Positions 8,073-17,536 are shown, counted from the first letter of the stretch. The stretch is 64,000 nt of DNA from Streptomyces sp. TG1A-8 (GCF_030499535.1 NZ_JASTLB010000001.1:4960001-5024000); one strand, 5' to 3'. Made by a program: numbers and translations. The notes: a model not told the origin generated them from the letters alone.

Positions 8073-10328
8073 GTGACCGACGCATGGCAGCGGACGGACG
8101 ATTCCGAGGGCGACGACGAAGCCCCGTCCGGAGGACAACGGCCGGTGGAGAGGGACGCCACGCTCCACCTGAAGGTTGACGGCCTGCGGGCGGACGCCAC
8201 GATGCAGCTGCGCGTGCCGCCGCCCCCGCCGCCCCCGCCGCCCCCGCCGCCCGGGGAACCGGCGGCCCCCGGCGGCCGGGCCGCCCGGCGGCGCAGCTCC
8301 CGGCCCACGGGCCGCGACCGCCTCAGCGGCACCGCCACGACCGCCCTCGACCGCCTGCGGGCCGTCCTGGGCCCGCGGCTCGCACCGCTCGCCCCCCACG
8401 CCCGCCGGCTCAGGCCCGCCTACCCGCGCCCCAACCGCACCGGCTGGCGCCGCTGGCTGCCCTCCTGGCGGCAGTGGCTCGGCGGCGTGCTGTCCGGCTC
8501 CGGCCTGCTCTTCCTGTTCCTGCTCGCCGCCTACGAGACCACGGACATCCCGACGAACCTCAACAGCTTCGCCACCCAGCAGGACAACGTCTACTTCTGG
8601 TCGGACGGGACCCCGATGGCCCGCACCGGGTGGGTGCAGCGGCAGAGCATGCCGCTGAAGGAGATACCCGAGCAGGTGCGCTGGGCGGTGCTCGCGGCGG
8701 AGAACGAGAGCTTCTACTCCGACCCCGGCATCTCCTTCAAGGGCATCAGCCGGGCGCTGTGGCGGACCGTCGGGCAGGGCAGCACCCAGGGCGGCTCCAC
8801 CATCACCCAGCAGTACGTCAAGAACGTCTACCTGAACCAGAACCAGACCGTCAGCCGCAAGTTCACCGAGGCGATGATCGCCCTCAAGCTCGACAACAAG
8901 ATGAGCAAGGACGACATTTTGGAGGGCTACCTCAACACCAGTTGGTTCGGCCGCGGCACCTACGGCATCCAGCGGGCCTCCCAGGCCTACTACGGCAAGG
9001 ACGTCAGCCAGCTCAACGCCAGCGAGGCCGCCATGCTCGCCTCCCTGCTGAAGGGCGCCGGGCTTTTCGACCCCACCCTCAGCAAGGCCAACCACCAGCG
9101 GGCGGTGGAGCGGTGGTCCTGGATCCTGGACCGGATGGTCAAGACCGGCAGGCTGACCCCGGCCGAGCGGGCCACGTACCGGACGTTCCCCGAGCCGCTG
9201 AAGTCGGCCCGCGTGTACGACACCGGCAAACAGAGCGACTACCTGGTGGAGCTGGCGCAGCAGTACGCCAAGAGGACCGCCCACATCTCCGACCGGGACT
9301 TCGACCTCGGCGGCTACCAGATCTACACGACCTTCGACCGCAAGCGCGAGGTCACGCTCACGGACGCCGTCACCAAGGCGCGCAAGCAGGCGGGGGCGGA
9401 GCGGCCCCAGCAGGCGAGGACCGCCCACTACGGCGCCGCGTCGGTCGCCGCCGACGGGCGCATCCTCGCCGTCTACGGCGGCCCCGACCACCGCACCCAG
9501 GGCTACAACGAGTCCAACGCGACCACGGTCCAGGCCGGTTCGGCGTTCCTGCCGTTCGTCTACGCCGCCGGCCTGCAGAACGGCGTCCACAAGACCCGCG
9601 GCGGGCCCGCCACCCCGGTCACCCCGCAGAGCGTCTACGACGGCGACGACGGGGTCCCCGTCACCACCCCCGAGGGCCCCTACTGGGACCGCAGCGGCAA
9701 GAAGGTCGCCGCGCACAACGACGGGGGCGAGTCCTACGGCAGGATCACGCTGGCCGACGCCCTCGCCAAGTCGGTGAACACGCCGTTCATGCAGCTCGGC
9801 ATGGACACCGGCCTGGACAAGGTGCGCCGGACCGCGGAGGCGGCGGGCCTGCTCGCCTCCAGCATGGGACCGCAGGTGCCCGACCTGTCCCTGGGCAGTT
9901 CCACCCCGAGCGCCATCCGGATGGCCAGCGGTTACGCCACCTTCGCCGCGGACGGCAGGCACACCGAGCCGTACTCGGTGCGCCGGATCACCCGCAACGG
10001 CTCGCCGGTCGCCCTGGAGGCACCCGCCGCCCGCCGGGCGGTCAGCGCCGCGGTGGCCGCGCAGGTCACCGAGGCGCTGGCGGCCTCGCTGCGCACCGCC
10101 CACCCGGGAGCCGCCTCGGCCGTGCCGGCGGCCGGGAAGGCCGGGACCACCGCCGACGACACCGCCTCCTGGTACGCGGGCACCGCCGGCTCCGTGTCGA
10201 CCGCGGTCGTCGTCTACCGCATGGACCTGGCCAAAAGTCTCGAACCACTTCCGCTCAAGGGCCTGGCCGGTACATCCTCCGACAGCGTCCCGTACGGCAT
10301 CTGGGCGCAGGTCACGGGCGTCGAATGA
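8073..10328 (+). CDS. Class A penicillin-binding protein with degenerate transpeptidase domain
   Basis: A 751-residue bitopic membrane protein starting at GTG 8073 after GGGGAGA. A proline tract lies near residues 50-60 and one membrane helix near 140-160. The GT51 glycosyltransferase has A-E-N-E-S-F (Glu210 as probable catalytic Glu) and G-G-S-T-I-T-Q-Q near 245-252. In the transpeptidase-like domain the S-x-x-K box reads S-A-F-L (Ser490 to Leu493), the S-x-N box is present (Ser567-Val-Asn569), and the K-T-G box reads K-A-G (689-691). Peptidoglycan polymerisation outside the membrane is therefore likely, but transpeptidation is doubtful because the general-base lysine is missing. The deacetylase-like gene starts 43 bases downstream. 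Confidence 0.88.
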   Translation: MTDAWQRTDDSEGDDEAPSGGQRPVERDATLHLKVDGLRADATMQLRVPPPPPPPPPPPPGEPAAPGGRAARRRSSRPTGRDRLSGTATTALDRLRAVLGPRLAPLAPHARRLRPAYPRPNRTGWRRWLPSWRQWLGGVLSGSGLLFLFLLAAYETTDIPTNLNSFATQQDNVYFWSDGTPMARTGWVQRQSMPLKEIPEQVRWAVLAAENESFYSDPGISFKGISRALWRTVGQGSTQGGSTITQQYVKNVYLNQNQTVSRKFTEAMIALKLDNKMSKDDILEGYLNTSWFGRGTYGIQRASQAYYGKDVSQLNASEAAMLASLLKGAGLFDPTLSKANHQRAVERWSWILDRMVKTGRLTPAERATYRTFPEPLKSARVYDTGKQSDYLVELAQQYAKRTAHISDRDFDLGGYQIYTTFDRKREVTLTDAVTKARKQAGAERPQQARTAHYGAASVAADGRILAVYGGPDHRTQGYNESNATTVQAGSAFLPFVYAAGLQNGVHKTRGGPATPVTPQSVYDGDDGVPVTTPEGPYWDRSGKKVAAHNDGGESYGRITLADALAKSVNTPFMQLGMDTGLDKVRRTAEAAGLLASSMGPQVPDLSLGSSTPSAIRMASGYATFAADGRHTEPYSVRRITRNGSPVALEAPAARRAVSAAVAAQVTEALAASLRTAHPGAASAVPAAGKAGTTADDTASWYAGTAGSVSTAVVVYRMDLAKSLEPLPLKGLAGTSSDSVPYGIWAQVTGVE

Positions 10329-10371
10329 CCTCCACGGCCGCACCCGCATCCCCTCGCAGATTGAGCCGCGC

Positions 10372-11664
10372 ATGAACAAGAAGCCGCCCACCGGCCGCCG
10401 CCGCCGGGTCCGCACCCGGCAGCCCCGCCTCGCGCTGCGCCCCGAGGTGCTGACCCTGGCCGCGCTGCTCGTCGTGGCCTCGCTCATCGCGGGGTACCTG
10501 GCGCTGACCCGCCAGGACAGCACCTCACCCGCCGCGTCCGCCAAGGGGGGCGCCAGGGGAACCACGGGCAGCACCGGCAAGGAGCCCGCCTGGGACGGCA
10601 GGGTCAGGGTCCTCGGTGACGGCTCCACGTCCTACACCGGTCCGCAGAAGGGGCAGTTGAAGCCCGTCCCGCTCAAGCCCGGCGAGAAGCCGCCCCAGTT
10701 CGTCGTCTTCTCCTGGGACGGCGCGCTGGAGGGCAGCGACCACCTCTTCTCGCACTACCGTGAGCTGGCCAAGGAGTACGACGCCCACATGACCTTCTTC
10801 CTCACGGGCATCTACCTGCTGCCCAAGAGCAAGAAGACGCTCTACCACGGGCCGCAGCACGCGCCGGGCGACGCAGCGATCGACTACGCCACCGACGAGC
10901 ACATCCGCACCACCCTGGAACAGCTCCGCGACGCCTACGAGGACGGCGACGAGATCGGCACCCACTTCAACGGCCACTTCTGCGGCGCCAAGGGCGGCGG
11001 CGACTGGAGCGTCGACGAGTGGAAGAGCGAGATCGACCAGTTCTTCTCGTTCGTGGAGAAGTGGAAGACCAACACCGGCTACAACGACGTCCCCGCCCTG
11101 CCCTTCGACTTCAAGCGGGAGGTCACCGGAGGCCGCGCCCCCTGCCTGGAGGGGCAGGCGAACCTGCTGAAGGCCATCAAGGACTACGGCTGGCGCTACG
11201 ACGCCAGTTCCGCAGGGGACTTCCAGATATGGCCGGCGAAGAAGGACGGCATATGGGACTTCCCGCTGCAGATGCTGCCGTACGAGAGCGGCAAGTACCA
11301 AGGCCTGTCCATGGACTTCAACTTCCTCTACAACCAGTCCGGCGGCGAGACCGACGGCGACCCGGCCAAGTACCCGCAGTGGGAGCAGGAGACCGTCGAC
11401 TCCTACATGGCCGGTTTCAACCGGGTGTACTACGGCAGCCGGGCGCCGCTGTTCATCGGCAACCACTTCGAGGACTGGAACGGCGGCATCTACATGAAGG
11501 CCATCGACCAGGTGGTCGCGAACGTCTGCACGAAGAAGGGCGTCAAGTGCGTCTCCTTCAGGGAACTCGCCGACTGGATGGACGCGCAGAAGCCGGCCAC
11601 CCTGGAACGGCTGCGCAGCCTCGACCCCGCCCAGTCCCCGGACTGGTCCACGGTGGTCAAGTGA
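10372..11664 (+). CDS. Membrane-anchored polysaccharide-deacetylase-like protein
   Basis: A 430-residue protein with an Arg-rich cytoplasmic N-terminus and one membrane helix (about residues 24-44); the rest is extracellular. It resembles NodB-type deacetylases: V-V-F-S-W-D-G-A near residue 116 replaces the usual T-F-D-D motif, leaving one Asp, and a His-x3-His pair at residues 198 and 202 (T-H-F-N-G-H) fits metal ligands. It sits just downstream of the penicillin-binding protein, suggesting joint action on cell wall glycan. Because motif 1 is altered, activity is uncertain, and it may be a divergent or glycan-binding member. Confidence 0.72.
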   Translation: MNKKPPTGRRRRVRTRQPRLALRPEVLTLAALLVVASLIAGYLALTRQDSTSPAASAKGGARGTTGSTGKEPAWDGRVRVLGDGSTSYTGPQKGQLKPVPLKPGEKPPQFVVFSWDGALEGSDHLFSHYRELAKEYDAHMTFFLTGIYLLPKSKKTLYHGPQHAPGDAAIDYATDEHIRTTLEQLRDAYEDGDEIGTHFNGHFCGAKGGGDWSVDEWKSEIDQFFSFVEKWKTNTGYNDVPALPFDFKREVTGGRAPCLEGQANLLKAIKDYGWRYDASSAGDFQIWPAKKDGIWDFPLQMLPYESGKYQGLSMDFNFLYNQSGGETDGDPAKYPQWEQETVDSYMAGFNRVYYGSRAPLFIGNHFEDWNGGIYMKAIDQVVANVCTKKGVKCVSFRELADWMDAQKPATLERLRSLDPAQSPDWSTVVK

Positions 11665-11784
11665 CGCCTGAGGGACCGCGTTTCGGCCCGGGACCCCACC
11701 GCCGCCACCCCCTTCACGGCGGGCGCCCGCCTCATGCGAAGATGCCCTCTCCCGGTAGGTGTACCGGTGCAGAGGGGAACAGCA

Positions 11785-12963
11785 TTGAAATCGAGAAGAC
11801 TGAGCCGTAAGCGGAGCCGTACCGCCATAGTCACGGCGGCGGCCGGCGCGGTCGTCGCGGGTGTGGCCCTGGTGCCCAACTGGAGCGCGGGCGCCGCCGT
11901 CACCGACAACCCGACGGTGGACGCGGCCACCAGGGCGACCTTCCAGCGACTGGCCGACGCGGTCTTCACCGACCGCACGTCCGCCCTCGTGGACAGCGGG
12001 ACCCACCATGCCAAGCGTCTCGCCGCCGGGTTCTCCGGCGACGTGCGCCTGTCGTCCGCCCAGTCGCGCGAGGAGAGCTCCGCGCTGGGCGAGCTGCGCG
12101 GCCGCAAGTCCCGGCTGGCCCGGCTGGGCGAGAAGTACAGCGCGGCCAGCACCCGGGTCACGCTGGACGCCACCCGGGTCAAGGGCCGGCGCGCCACGGT
12201 CGCCGTCACCGAGACCACGACCCTGACGTACGAGAAGGTCAAGGGCACCGAGCCGAGGACCACCGGCTTCCAGGCGCACCACGAACTGACCTTCAGGGCC
12301 GACCGGCGCGGCGACTGGCAGCTGACCGGCGTCCAGGACACCGACGACGGCTACCTGGCCGTCAACCAGGTGGCCAAGCCGGACGTCGCCAAGCCGGCCA
12401 CCGCGAGCGACGACGGCCCGCCCGAGGCGGCCCGTTCGGCGACCACCTGGCCCGCGCCGGCCAAGCCGAAGAGCCTCTCGGGCACCGGCTACGACTACAA
12501 GGCCATGGCGGCGTACGCAACCAAGTACTGGAACCAGTACAACCCCGACTACCCCGACTACAACGGGGAAGGGGCCGGCGGCGACTGCACCAACTTCGTC
12601 AGCCAGTCCCTCAAGGCGGGCGGCTGGAAGCACGTGCCGGGTTACACCGACGACTTCCACAACTGGTTCGGCAACGCCGACATCCAGTCGGACTCGTTCG
12701 TCGGCGTGAACGAGTTCTCCTGGTTCGCCCTGTCCTCCAAGCGGGTCACCAGCCTCGCCAACGTCTACCAGATGGACATCGGCGACGTGCTGCAGATGGA
12801 CTTCAACAAGGACGGGTCCAAGGACCACTCCATGATCGTCACCTACCGCAACCCGCAGGGCGTGCCGTACGTGACGTACCACTCCACGAACACCTACAAC
12901 AGGTCGGTGGCCAGCCTCGTCGCGTCGTACCCCACCGCCGCGTTCTACGCCTACCGCACCTGA
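11785..12963 (+). CDS. Secreted amidase-domain (Amidase_6) protein
   Basis: A 392-residue exported protein. TTG 11785 is chosen because AGAGGGGA lies seven bases upstream and a good signal peptide follows directly (K-S-R-R-L-S-R-K-R, then an Ala/Val-rich core ending S-A-G-A-A). The middle region (40-230) is an alpha/beta stretch of unknown type. The C-terminal part, from about residue 240, is the amidase_6 fold with G-G-D-C-T-N-F-V-S-Q-S (Cys268) and K-D-H-S-M-I-V (His348) as probable catalytic Cys/His. It probably cleaves peptide or amide bonds outside the cell. Its 3' end overlaps the convergent DUF4383 gene by 13 bases. Confidence 0.83.
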   Translation: MKSRRLSRKRSRTAIVTAAAGAVVAGVALVPNWSAGAAVTDNPTVDAATRATFQRLADAVFTDRTSALVDSGTHHAKRLAAGFSGDVRLSSAQSREESSALGELRGRKSRLARLGEKYSAASTRVTLDATRVKGRRATVAVTETTTLTYEKVKGTEPRTTGFQAHHELTFRADRRGDWQLTGVQDTDDGYLAVNQVAKPDVAKPATASDDGPPEAARSATTWPAPAKPKSLSGTGYDYKAMAAYATKYWNQYNPDYPDYNGEGAGGDCTNFVSQSLKAGGWKHVPGYTDDFHNWFGNADIQSDSFVGVNEFSWFALSSKRVTSLANVYQMDIGDVLQMDFNKDGSKDHSMIVTYRNPQGVPYVTYHSTNTYNRSVASLVASYPTAAFYAYRT

Positions 12964-13514
12964 CGGGGTTCCCGGTGCTCCGGTTCCTCCCGCCGCGCCG
13001 GAGGGGACTCGGGGTGCCGGGACTTCCAGTAGGGGTTGTCGTGCGGCAGGGACGAGCCGACCCTGCCGTACATCCCGAAGGTCATCAGCAGCAGGCCGAC
13101 GGCGAAGCTGAACAGCACGTTCTGCATCTTGAACGCCAGGAAGTTGCTGCCGGAGTCCAGCAGGCCGAGGTTCAGGAAGCCGTTCAGCAGGAACAGCACG
13201 CCCAGCACCATGTTCAGCGTGGAGGCGACGTTCCCCCCGATCACCATGCCCACGAGGAGCACCGCTCCGACGCAGATCGACAGCACGCTGAGCGCGCCGT
13301 TGGTGTTCAGGCCCACCACGGTGTCGCCGCCGGTGCTGAAGAACCCGATCCGGTTGATCATCCCCAGGATGCCGAAGGCCAGCAGGAAGAGGCCGATCAG
13401 GCCCGCGCCGACCCGGTAGACCCTGTTCAGCCGGTGGTCGACGGGCAGGTGCTCGTCGAACCGGGGCCGGTTCCTGGAGCGGGGTGACCGCGTGTGCGCT
13501 GCGTGTGGGGCCAT
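12951..13514 (-). CDS. DUF4383 membrane protein
   Basis: A 187-residue protein with four hydrophobic helices and the N-terminal motif D-H-R-L-N-R-V-Y-R-V-G-A-G that marks DUF4383. A strong GGGAGG ribosome site precedes ATG 13514. The C-terminal 35 residues are charged and cytoplasmic. The biological role of this common actinobacterial family is not known. Confidence 0.85.
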   Translation of the reverse strand: MAPHAAHTRSPRSRNRPRFDEHLPVDHRLNRVYRVGAGLIGLFLLAFGILGMINRIGFFSTGGDTVVGLNTNGALSVLSICVGAVLLVGMVIGGNVASTLNMVLGVLFLLNGFLNLGLLDSGSNFLAFKMQNVLFSFAVGLLLMTFGMYGRVGSSLPHDNPYWKSRHPESPPARREEPEHREPRQVR

Positions 13515-13625
13515 GTCCGCCTCCCTCGGGCGCTCAGCGGAGACCGTCCGTCCCCTTCAATATCCGCCGGCTCGCATTACCCGGCAACACGGGCGGCCCT
13601 GGCCCCGTCCCGGCGCGGGCCGCGT

Positions 13626-15026
13626 TCACCGGCCCGGGCCGCCCCCGCGCTCCGCGCGGATCTGCGCCACCACCCGGGCCACCGTGAGCCGCACGGCCTC
13701 CGTCTCCGTCAGGAAGTGCCAGTAGTCGGGGTGGCGGCCCTCCAGCGTGCCGACCGCCCGCTCCAGCCGGGCCACCGCGTCGTCCAGCGGCCGGGCGTGC
13801 CGCGGATCGGGGGTCGCCCGGCCCGTCATGGCCAGCCGCTGGGCGTCCCGGATCGCGAACCGGGTCCGCTCGATCTCCCGCTGCGGGTCCTTCTGCACCG
13901 CGTTCAGCCGCGTCAGCCGGTCCCCGGCCGCCGAGACCGCCTCGTCGGTGCCGTTCAGCAGCGCCCGGGCGGTCGACAGCAGCGCGGTGGCGTCCGCCCA
14001 GCGCTGGGCGTCCCGGGCGGTCCGCGCCTCGCGCAGCTTCAGCTCCGCCTGCCGCACGTGCTGCGCGGCCTGTTCGGGCACCTGCTGGAGGTCCTGCCAG
14101 CAGGCGGCCGAGAACCTCCGCCGCAGCTCGCTCAGCACCGGGTCCACCTGTCCGGTGCGCGTGGTCAGCGCCTCGGCCCGGGTGCGCAGGGACACCAGCC
14201 GGTGGTCGATCTCGGCGGCCTTCTCCGGCAGCCGCTCGGCCTCGGCCCGGATCGCCGCGGCCTCCCGCTGGACCCGCTCGGCCCGCTCCAGGGTCTGCGC
14301 CACGCCGTGCTGCCCGGCGCCCTGGTTCAGCCTGGTCAGCTCGGGGGAGAGGGCGGCGAGGCGGGCGGCGAGGTCGTCGGCCCGCAGCTCGCTCCGGCGC
14401 ACGGCGTCCAGGGCGTCGCTCGCGCCCAGCAGTGCCTGCCGGGCCCGCTCCACGGCGGGCGCCAGCCGGGCCAGCTGTGTCTCGGCCTTGCCGAGCAGCG
14501 GACCGAGCGAGCCGGCGAAGCGGTCCAGCTCCGCCTTGACCCGGACCAGTTCGTCCTTGGCGCCGGTCAGCTCGGTGCGCGCCCGGGCGGCGACGGAGGC
14601 CTCCAGGTCGTCGCGGTCGAGGTCGTGGGCGTCCACGGCCTGGATGTAGCGTCGGCTGGCCTCGTCGATGCGCTGTCCCAGCGCCTCGAAGTCCGAGGCG
14701 GCGCGGCGGGCGGCGGGCGAGTCGTCGACGGCCGTGATGGTCTCGACGGAGATCTGCAGGTCCCGCTGGGCGGTGTCGAGTTCGTAGAACGCCGCCGCCG
14801 CGTCGTCCTTCGCCGCCTGGGCCTCGGCCCGCTGGCCCTCGGCCCGTCCGCCGAACCAGCGCCGGGTGCCGCCGCCCGCGAAGGCGGCGGGCAGCGCGAG
14901 GGCCGCGAGCAGCGGCAGGCCGATCAGGACGAGGGTGTCACGCGGCCCCCCGGACCCGTGCCGGGCCCGTACGCTCGACGGTGGGGCGTACGGCTGCGTG
15001 GATGGCGTGCCCGGTGTCGCCGTCAC
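13626..15026 (-). CDS. Membrane-anchored coiled-coil protein of unknown function
   Basis: A 466-residue protein from GTG 15026, chosen because GGGAGAGGG lies at ideal spacing upstream; an in-frame ATG at 15047 adds seven residues and overlaps that site. One membrane helix (D-T-L-V-L-I-G-L-P-L-L, about residues 27-48) is followed by some 400 residues rich in Ala, Glu, Arg and Leu with heptad-like spacing, i.e. a long extracytoplasmic coiled coil resembling EzrA-like or spectrin-type rods. No catalytic motif is visible. It lies just upstream of the tRNA-Val gene on the opposite strand. A structural or divisome role is possible but unproven. Confidence 0.7.
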   Translation of the reverse strand: MTATPGTPSTQPYAPPSSVRARHGSGGPRDTLVLIGLPLLAALALPAAFAGGGTRRWFGGRAEGQRAEAQAAKDDAAAAFYELDTAQRDLQISVETITAVDDSPAARRAASDFEALGQRIDEASRRYIQAVDAHDLDRDDLEASVAARARTELTGAKDELVRVKAELDRFAGSLGPLLGKAETQLARLAPAVERARQALLGASDALDAVRRSELRADDLAARLAALSPELTRLNQGAGQHGVAQTLERAERVQREAAAIRAEAERLPEKAAEIDHRLVSLRTRAEALTTRTGQVDPVLSELRRRFSAACWQDLQQVPEQAAQHVRQAELKLREARTARDAQRWADATALLSTARALLNGTDEAVSAAGDRLTRLNAVQKDPQREIERTRFAIRDAQRLAMTGRATPDPRHARPLDDAVARLERAVGTLEGRHPDYWHFLTETEAVRLTVARVVAQIRAERGGGPGR

Positions 15027-15229
15027 ATCCCTCTCCCGTGCTGTCATTCGCCTGGGTGGTGTCATTCTCCCATTCGCAGGAGACGAACACACGGGCCGGC
15101 CGGTTCGCCGTACGGGCCGCCGTTTTCCGCCCCGCCCCGCTGCGGTCCGGCCGGCGGGGCGGTCCGCTTCCGGCGTGGACGCGGTGTGCGGCACAATCCC
15201 CGGGGCGATGTAGGCTGTCGACCTGTCCC

Positions 15230-15301
<72 letters not shown>

Positions 15302-15306
15302 CCCAC

Positions 15307-15344
15307 GGAAAGGCCCCCGGCCGCGTGCGGCCGGGGGCCTTTCC
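15307..15344. terminator. Bidirectional intrinsic terminator after tRNA-Val
   Basis: A perfect 18-base inverted repeat with a 2-base centre, flanked by AAA and TTT elements inside the arms (GGAAAGG ... CCTTTCC). It lies six bases after the tRNA and four bases past the stop of the convergent gene at 15348, so it serves both transcripts. Confidence 0.9.
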
Positions 15345-15347
15345 GCG

Positions 15348-15692
15348 TCACTCCGCCTCCCGGGCCGCCTCTTCGCGGGCGTGTTTGAGCGTGCTGCGGG
15401 CGTCCACGCGCTCGCCCACCGCGACCTCGGACCAGAAGCGGTGGCAGCTGACGAAGACCGCGAGTTCGTGCTCGCGGCGGCGCAGCTTCTCCACCTCGGC
15501 CTGTTCGTCCGCCGTCCAGCCGGGGGAGGCGGGCCTCTCCACCTTGCGCCAGCCGGTGTCGTCGCTTGAGCGGTCCATCGGCTCGACGGACCAGGGCAGC
15601 CGCTTGAGCAGGGCCGACAGCTCGGCCCGGACCTGATGCAGCTCCTCCTGACCGGCGAGGAGGTCACTGGGGAAATCGTAGGTCGTAGCCAC
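15348..15692 (-). CDS. Conserved small charged protein, possibly leaderless
   Basis: A 114-residue soluble protein of unknown function, rich in Glu, Arg and Leu, with helical stretches (D-E-Q-A-E-V-E-K-L-R-R-R-E-H-E-L) and a central Trp-rich segment (S-V-E-P-M-D ... T-G-W-R-K-V-E). It starts at GTG 15692 with no Shine-Dalgarno. A TAGCAT -10-like hexamer ends six bases before the GTG, which would suit a leaderless mRNA. It ends at the shared terminator. I do not recognise the family. Confidence 0.68.
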   Translation of the reverse strand: MATTYDFPSDLLAGQEELHQVRAELSALLKRLPWSVEPMDRSSDDTGWRKVERPASPGWTADEQAEVEKLRRREHELAVFVSCHRFWSEVAVGERVDARSTLKHAREEAAREAE

Positions 15693-15841
15693 GCGTTAAT
15701 GCTACGCCTGTTCGAATTTGCATGGCGAGTTCAACTCCGGGGTTCAGTCGGACGGGTGAGCGCCCCGGCGGCCCGCGGGAGGCGGTGGCCGCCTTCGGCG
15801 TGATCCGCGCCGGCCCGCGCGCCGTGCGGGAGACTGGGGGC

Positions 15842-16076
15842 ATGTGCCGGAACATCAGGACGCTGCGCCCGCCCGTACTGCCCGCCGGGGCCACCGAGGA
15901 CGACATCCGCGCCGCCGCGCTGCAGTACGTGCGCAAGGTCTCGGGGTTCCGGGCGCCCGCCGCCCACAACCGCGAGGTGTTCGAACCGGGCCGTGGAGGC
16001 CGTCGCCCGGGCCACGGCGGACCTGCTCGACGGGCTGGAGGTGCGGGGGCGGCGGTCCGCGCGCGGGGCCGGGTAG
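15842..16076 (+). pseudogene. DUF2277 protein gene with a single-base (+1) frameshift
   Basis: ATG 15842 opens M-C-R-N-I-R-T-L-R-P, the signature start of DUF2277, and the frame continues through A-A-L-Q-Y-V-R-K-V-S-G-F to E-V-F-E. There the CC at 15986-15987 carries one base too many. Removing it restores R-A-V-E-A-V-A-R-A-T-A-D-L-L and a stop at 16074, giving a 78-residue protein of family-typical length. Without the correction the frame runs into Gly/Arg-rich nonsense. It is either a recent mutation or an assembly indel. Function unknown. Confidence 0.75.
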
Positions 16077-16151
16077 GACGGGCGGCGCGGGAGCGCGCCG
16101 GCGGGCGCGGGCGCGGGCGTGGGTGCGGGGTGCGGGGTGCGGGCCGGGGCG

Positions 16152-16774
16152 TTACGGCGTCCGGGCCGGCCGGCGGCGCATGAGGAGGCCCGCCGCCGCC
16201 CCCGCCCCGACGGGCGCCGCCACCGACACCGCCGTGGCGAGCCAGGTCGCGCCCGGCCGGCGGGTGCCGAAGTGGCCGAGGGCCACGCTGTAGGCGGCCC
16301 AGGACGGGCCGGTCGGGGCCGACCAGGGCAGGAAGTGGCGGGCGCGCCGGTGCGCGGCACCGGCGCAGAAGGGGTCGACCGAGCGGCCGGCGGGGGCGAA
16401 GCGGGCCAGGACGACCAGGGCGCCGCCGCGCCCCGGGAGAGGGCCTCGCCGAGCCGTTCCTGCGCGCCTGTCAGGCGCCGGGAGCGGGCGGTCGCGCGGT
16501 CCGGTCGCGCACCGCCCCGCCGGGCGAGCCGGTAGGCCACCAGGTCGCCGAGGACGGAGGCGGTCGCGGCGGAGAGGATCGGGGCGAGGGCGTCGGGCAC
16601 CTCGCGCGGGACCCGGCCGGTGGCCGCGCCCGAGCCCGCCGCCGCTGCCGTGGCCGCCGTGACGACGAGGACGCCGCTGGGCAGCAGGGGCACGAAGACG
16701 TCGAGCAGCACCGGCGGGGCCACCGTGGCGTGGATCCACGGACCGGCCGCAAGTGACCCCGCGCTCTCGTGCAC
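16152..16774 (-). pseudogene. DedA/VTT-family membrane protein gene with a single-base frameshift
   Basis: Starting at GTG 16774 (GGGAG upstream), the first ~115 codons encode a DedA-like N-terminus with two hydrophobic helices (L-L-D-V-F-V-P-L-L-P-S-G; S-V-L-G-D-L-V-A-Y-R-L). Near 16428-16436 one base appears to be missing. The -1-shifted frame then gives the DedA core G-G-A-L-V-V-L-A-R-F-A-P-A-G-R and an H-F-x(n)-W-x-A-Y segment, ending at 16152. The restored protein would have about 207 residues, normal for the family. DedA proteins are thought to be lipid flippases or proton-linked transporters. Real decay and an assembly error cannot be told apart here. Confidence 0.72.
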
Positions 16775-16915
16775 GACGACTCCCGTTGTGTCCCCGTTGA
16801 CGGCCGTACAGCGTGCGCCCGGGGCGTGACAGCGCGTTCGCGAGGGGCCCGGACGGTCGCCGCGGGAAGTCGTCCCGGCCGGGAACGGACGGTCCGGCCG
16901 GGGTGCGCGCGGACG

Positions 16916-16961
16916 CGGCGTCCCTTCCCGCGCTCCGGCCGGAGCGCGGGAAGGGACGCCG
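16916..16961. terminator. Long perfect-palindrome terminator downstream of the DoxX gene
   Basis: 46 bases form a perfect palindrome with 23-base arms. It begins 12 bases beyond the DoxX stop on the minus strand, consistent with termination of doxX. It also faces the upstream end of the divergent DedA region. Confidence 0.75.
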
Positions 16962-16972
16962 TCGTACCGGGG

Positions 16973-17428
16973 TCAGACCGCCATCGGCGCCTGCTCGGCG
17001 GCCGGTTCGCCGGTGGCCGCGGTGCGCCGGGTGGCGAGCCGGTCCAGGCCGAAGGCGCCCGAGCCGGTGAAGACCAGCAGGAAGAAGGCCCAGCAGAACA
17101 GGACCGACAGCTCACCGCCGTTCTGGATGGGCCACAGGGCGGCCCGCTGGTGGACGTCGAAGTAGGCGTACGCCATGGAGCCGGAGGCGGCCAGCGCGGC
17201 GGCGCGGGTGCCCAGGCCGAGCAGGACGAGGCCGCCGGCGACGAACTGGATCAGGGCGGCGTACCAGCCGGGCCAGGTGCCGGCGTCGATGGTGCCGCCG
17301 TGGGTGCCCATGGCGCCCCCGAGGACGCCGAAGAGCGAGGCGGCGCCGTGCACGGCGAACAGCAGGCCGACGACGATGCGGAAGGCGCCGACGACGTACG
17401 GCTGGGCGGAATCGAGGCGTGCGGACAT
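16973..17428 (-). CDS. DoxX-family membrane protein
   Basis: A 151-residue protein with four membrane helices and the DoxX pattern R-I-V-V-G-L-L-F-A-V-H-G, a G-G-x-x-L-L-G-L-G-T-R segment and a Q-N-G-G-E-L-S-V-L-F-C-W helix. GAGGAG precedes ATG 17428 by ten bases. DoxX/SURF-type proteins are linked to thiol and oxidative stress handling in actinobacteria, but no enzymatic motif is visible here. A palindromic site lies in its upstream region. Confidence 0.88.
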   Translation of the reverse strand: MSARLDSAQPYVVGAFRIVVGLLFAVHGAASLFGVLGGAMGTHGGTIDAGTWPGWYAALIQFVAGGLVLLGLGTRAAALAASGSMAYAYFDVHQRAALWPIQNGGELSVLFCWAFFLLVFTGSGAFGLDRLATRRTAATGEPAAEQAPMAV

Positions 17429-17536
17429 GGAGGGTGGTCTCCTCTGCGGTGGCCCGGGCCGTGCCGTCCGGTGGGGGTGGGACGGGGGCGTCGGGCCGGA
17501 CGTGGGGGACGACGGGTACCGGAGGGGAGGACCACG

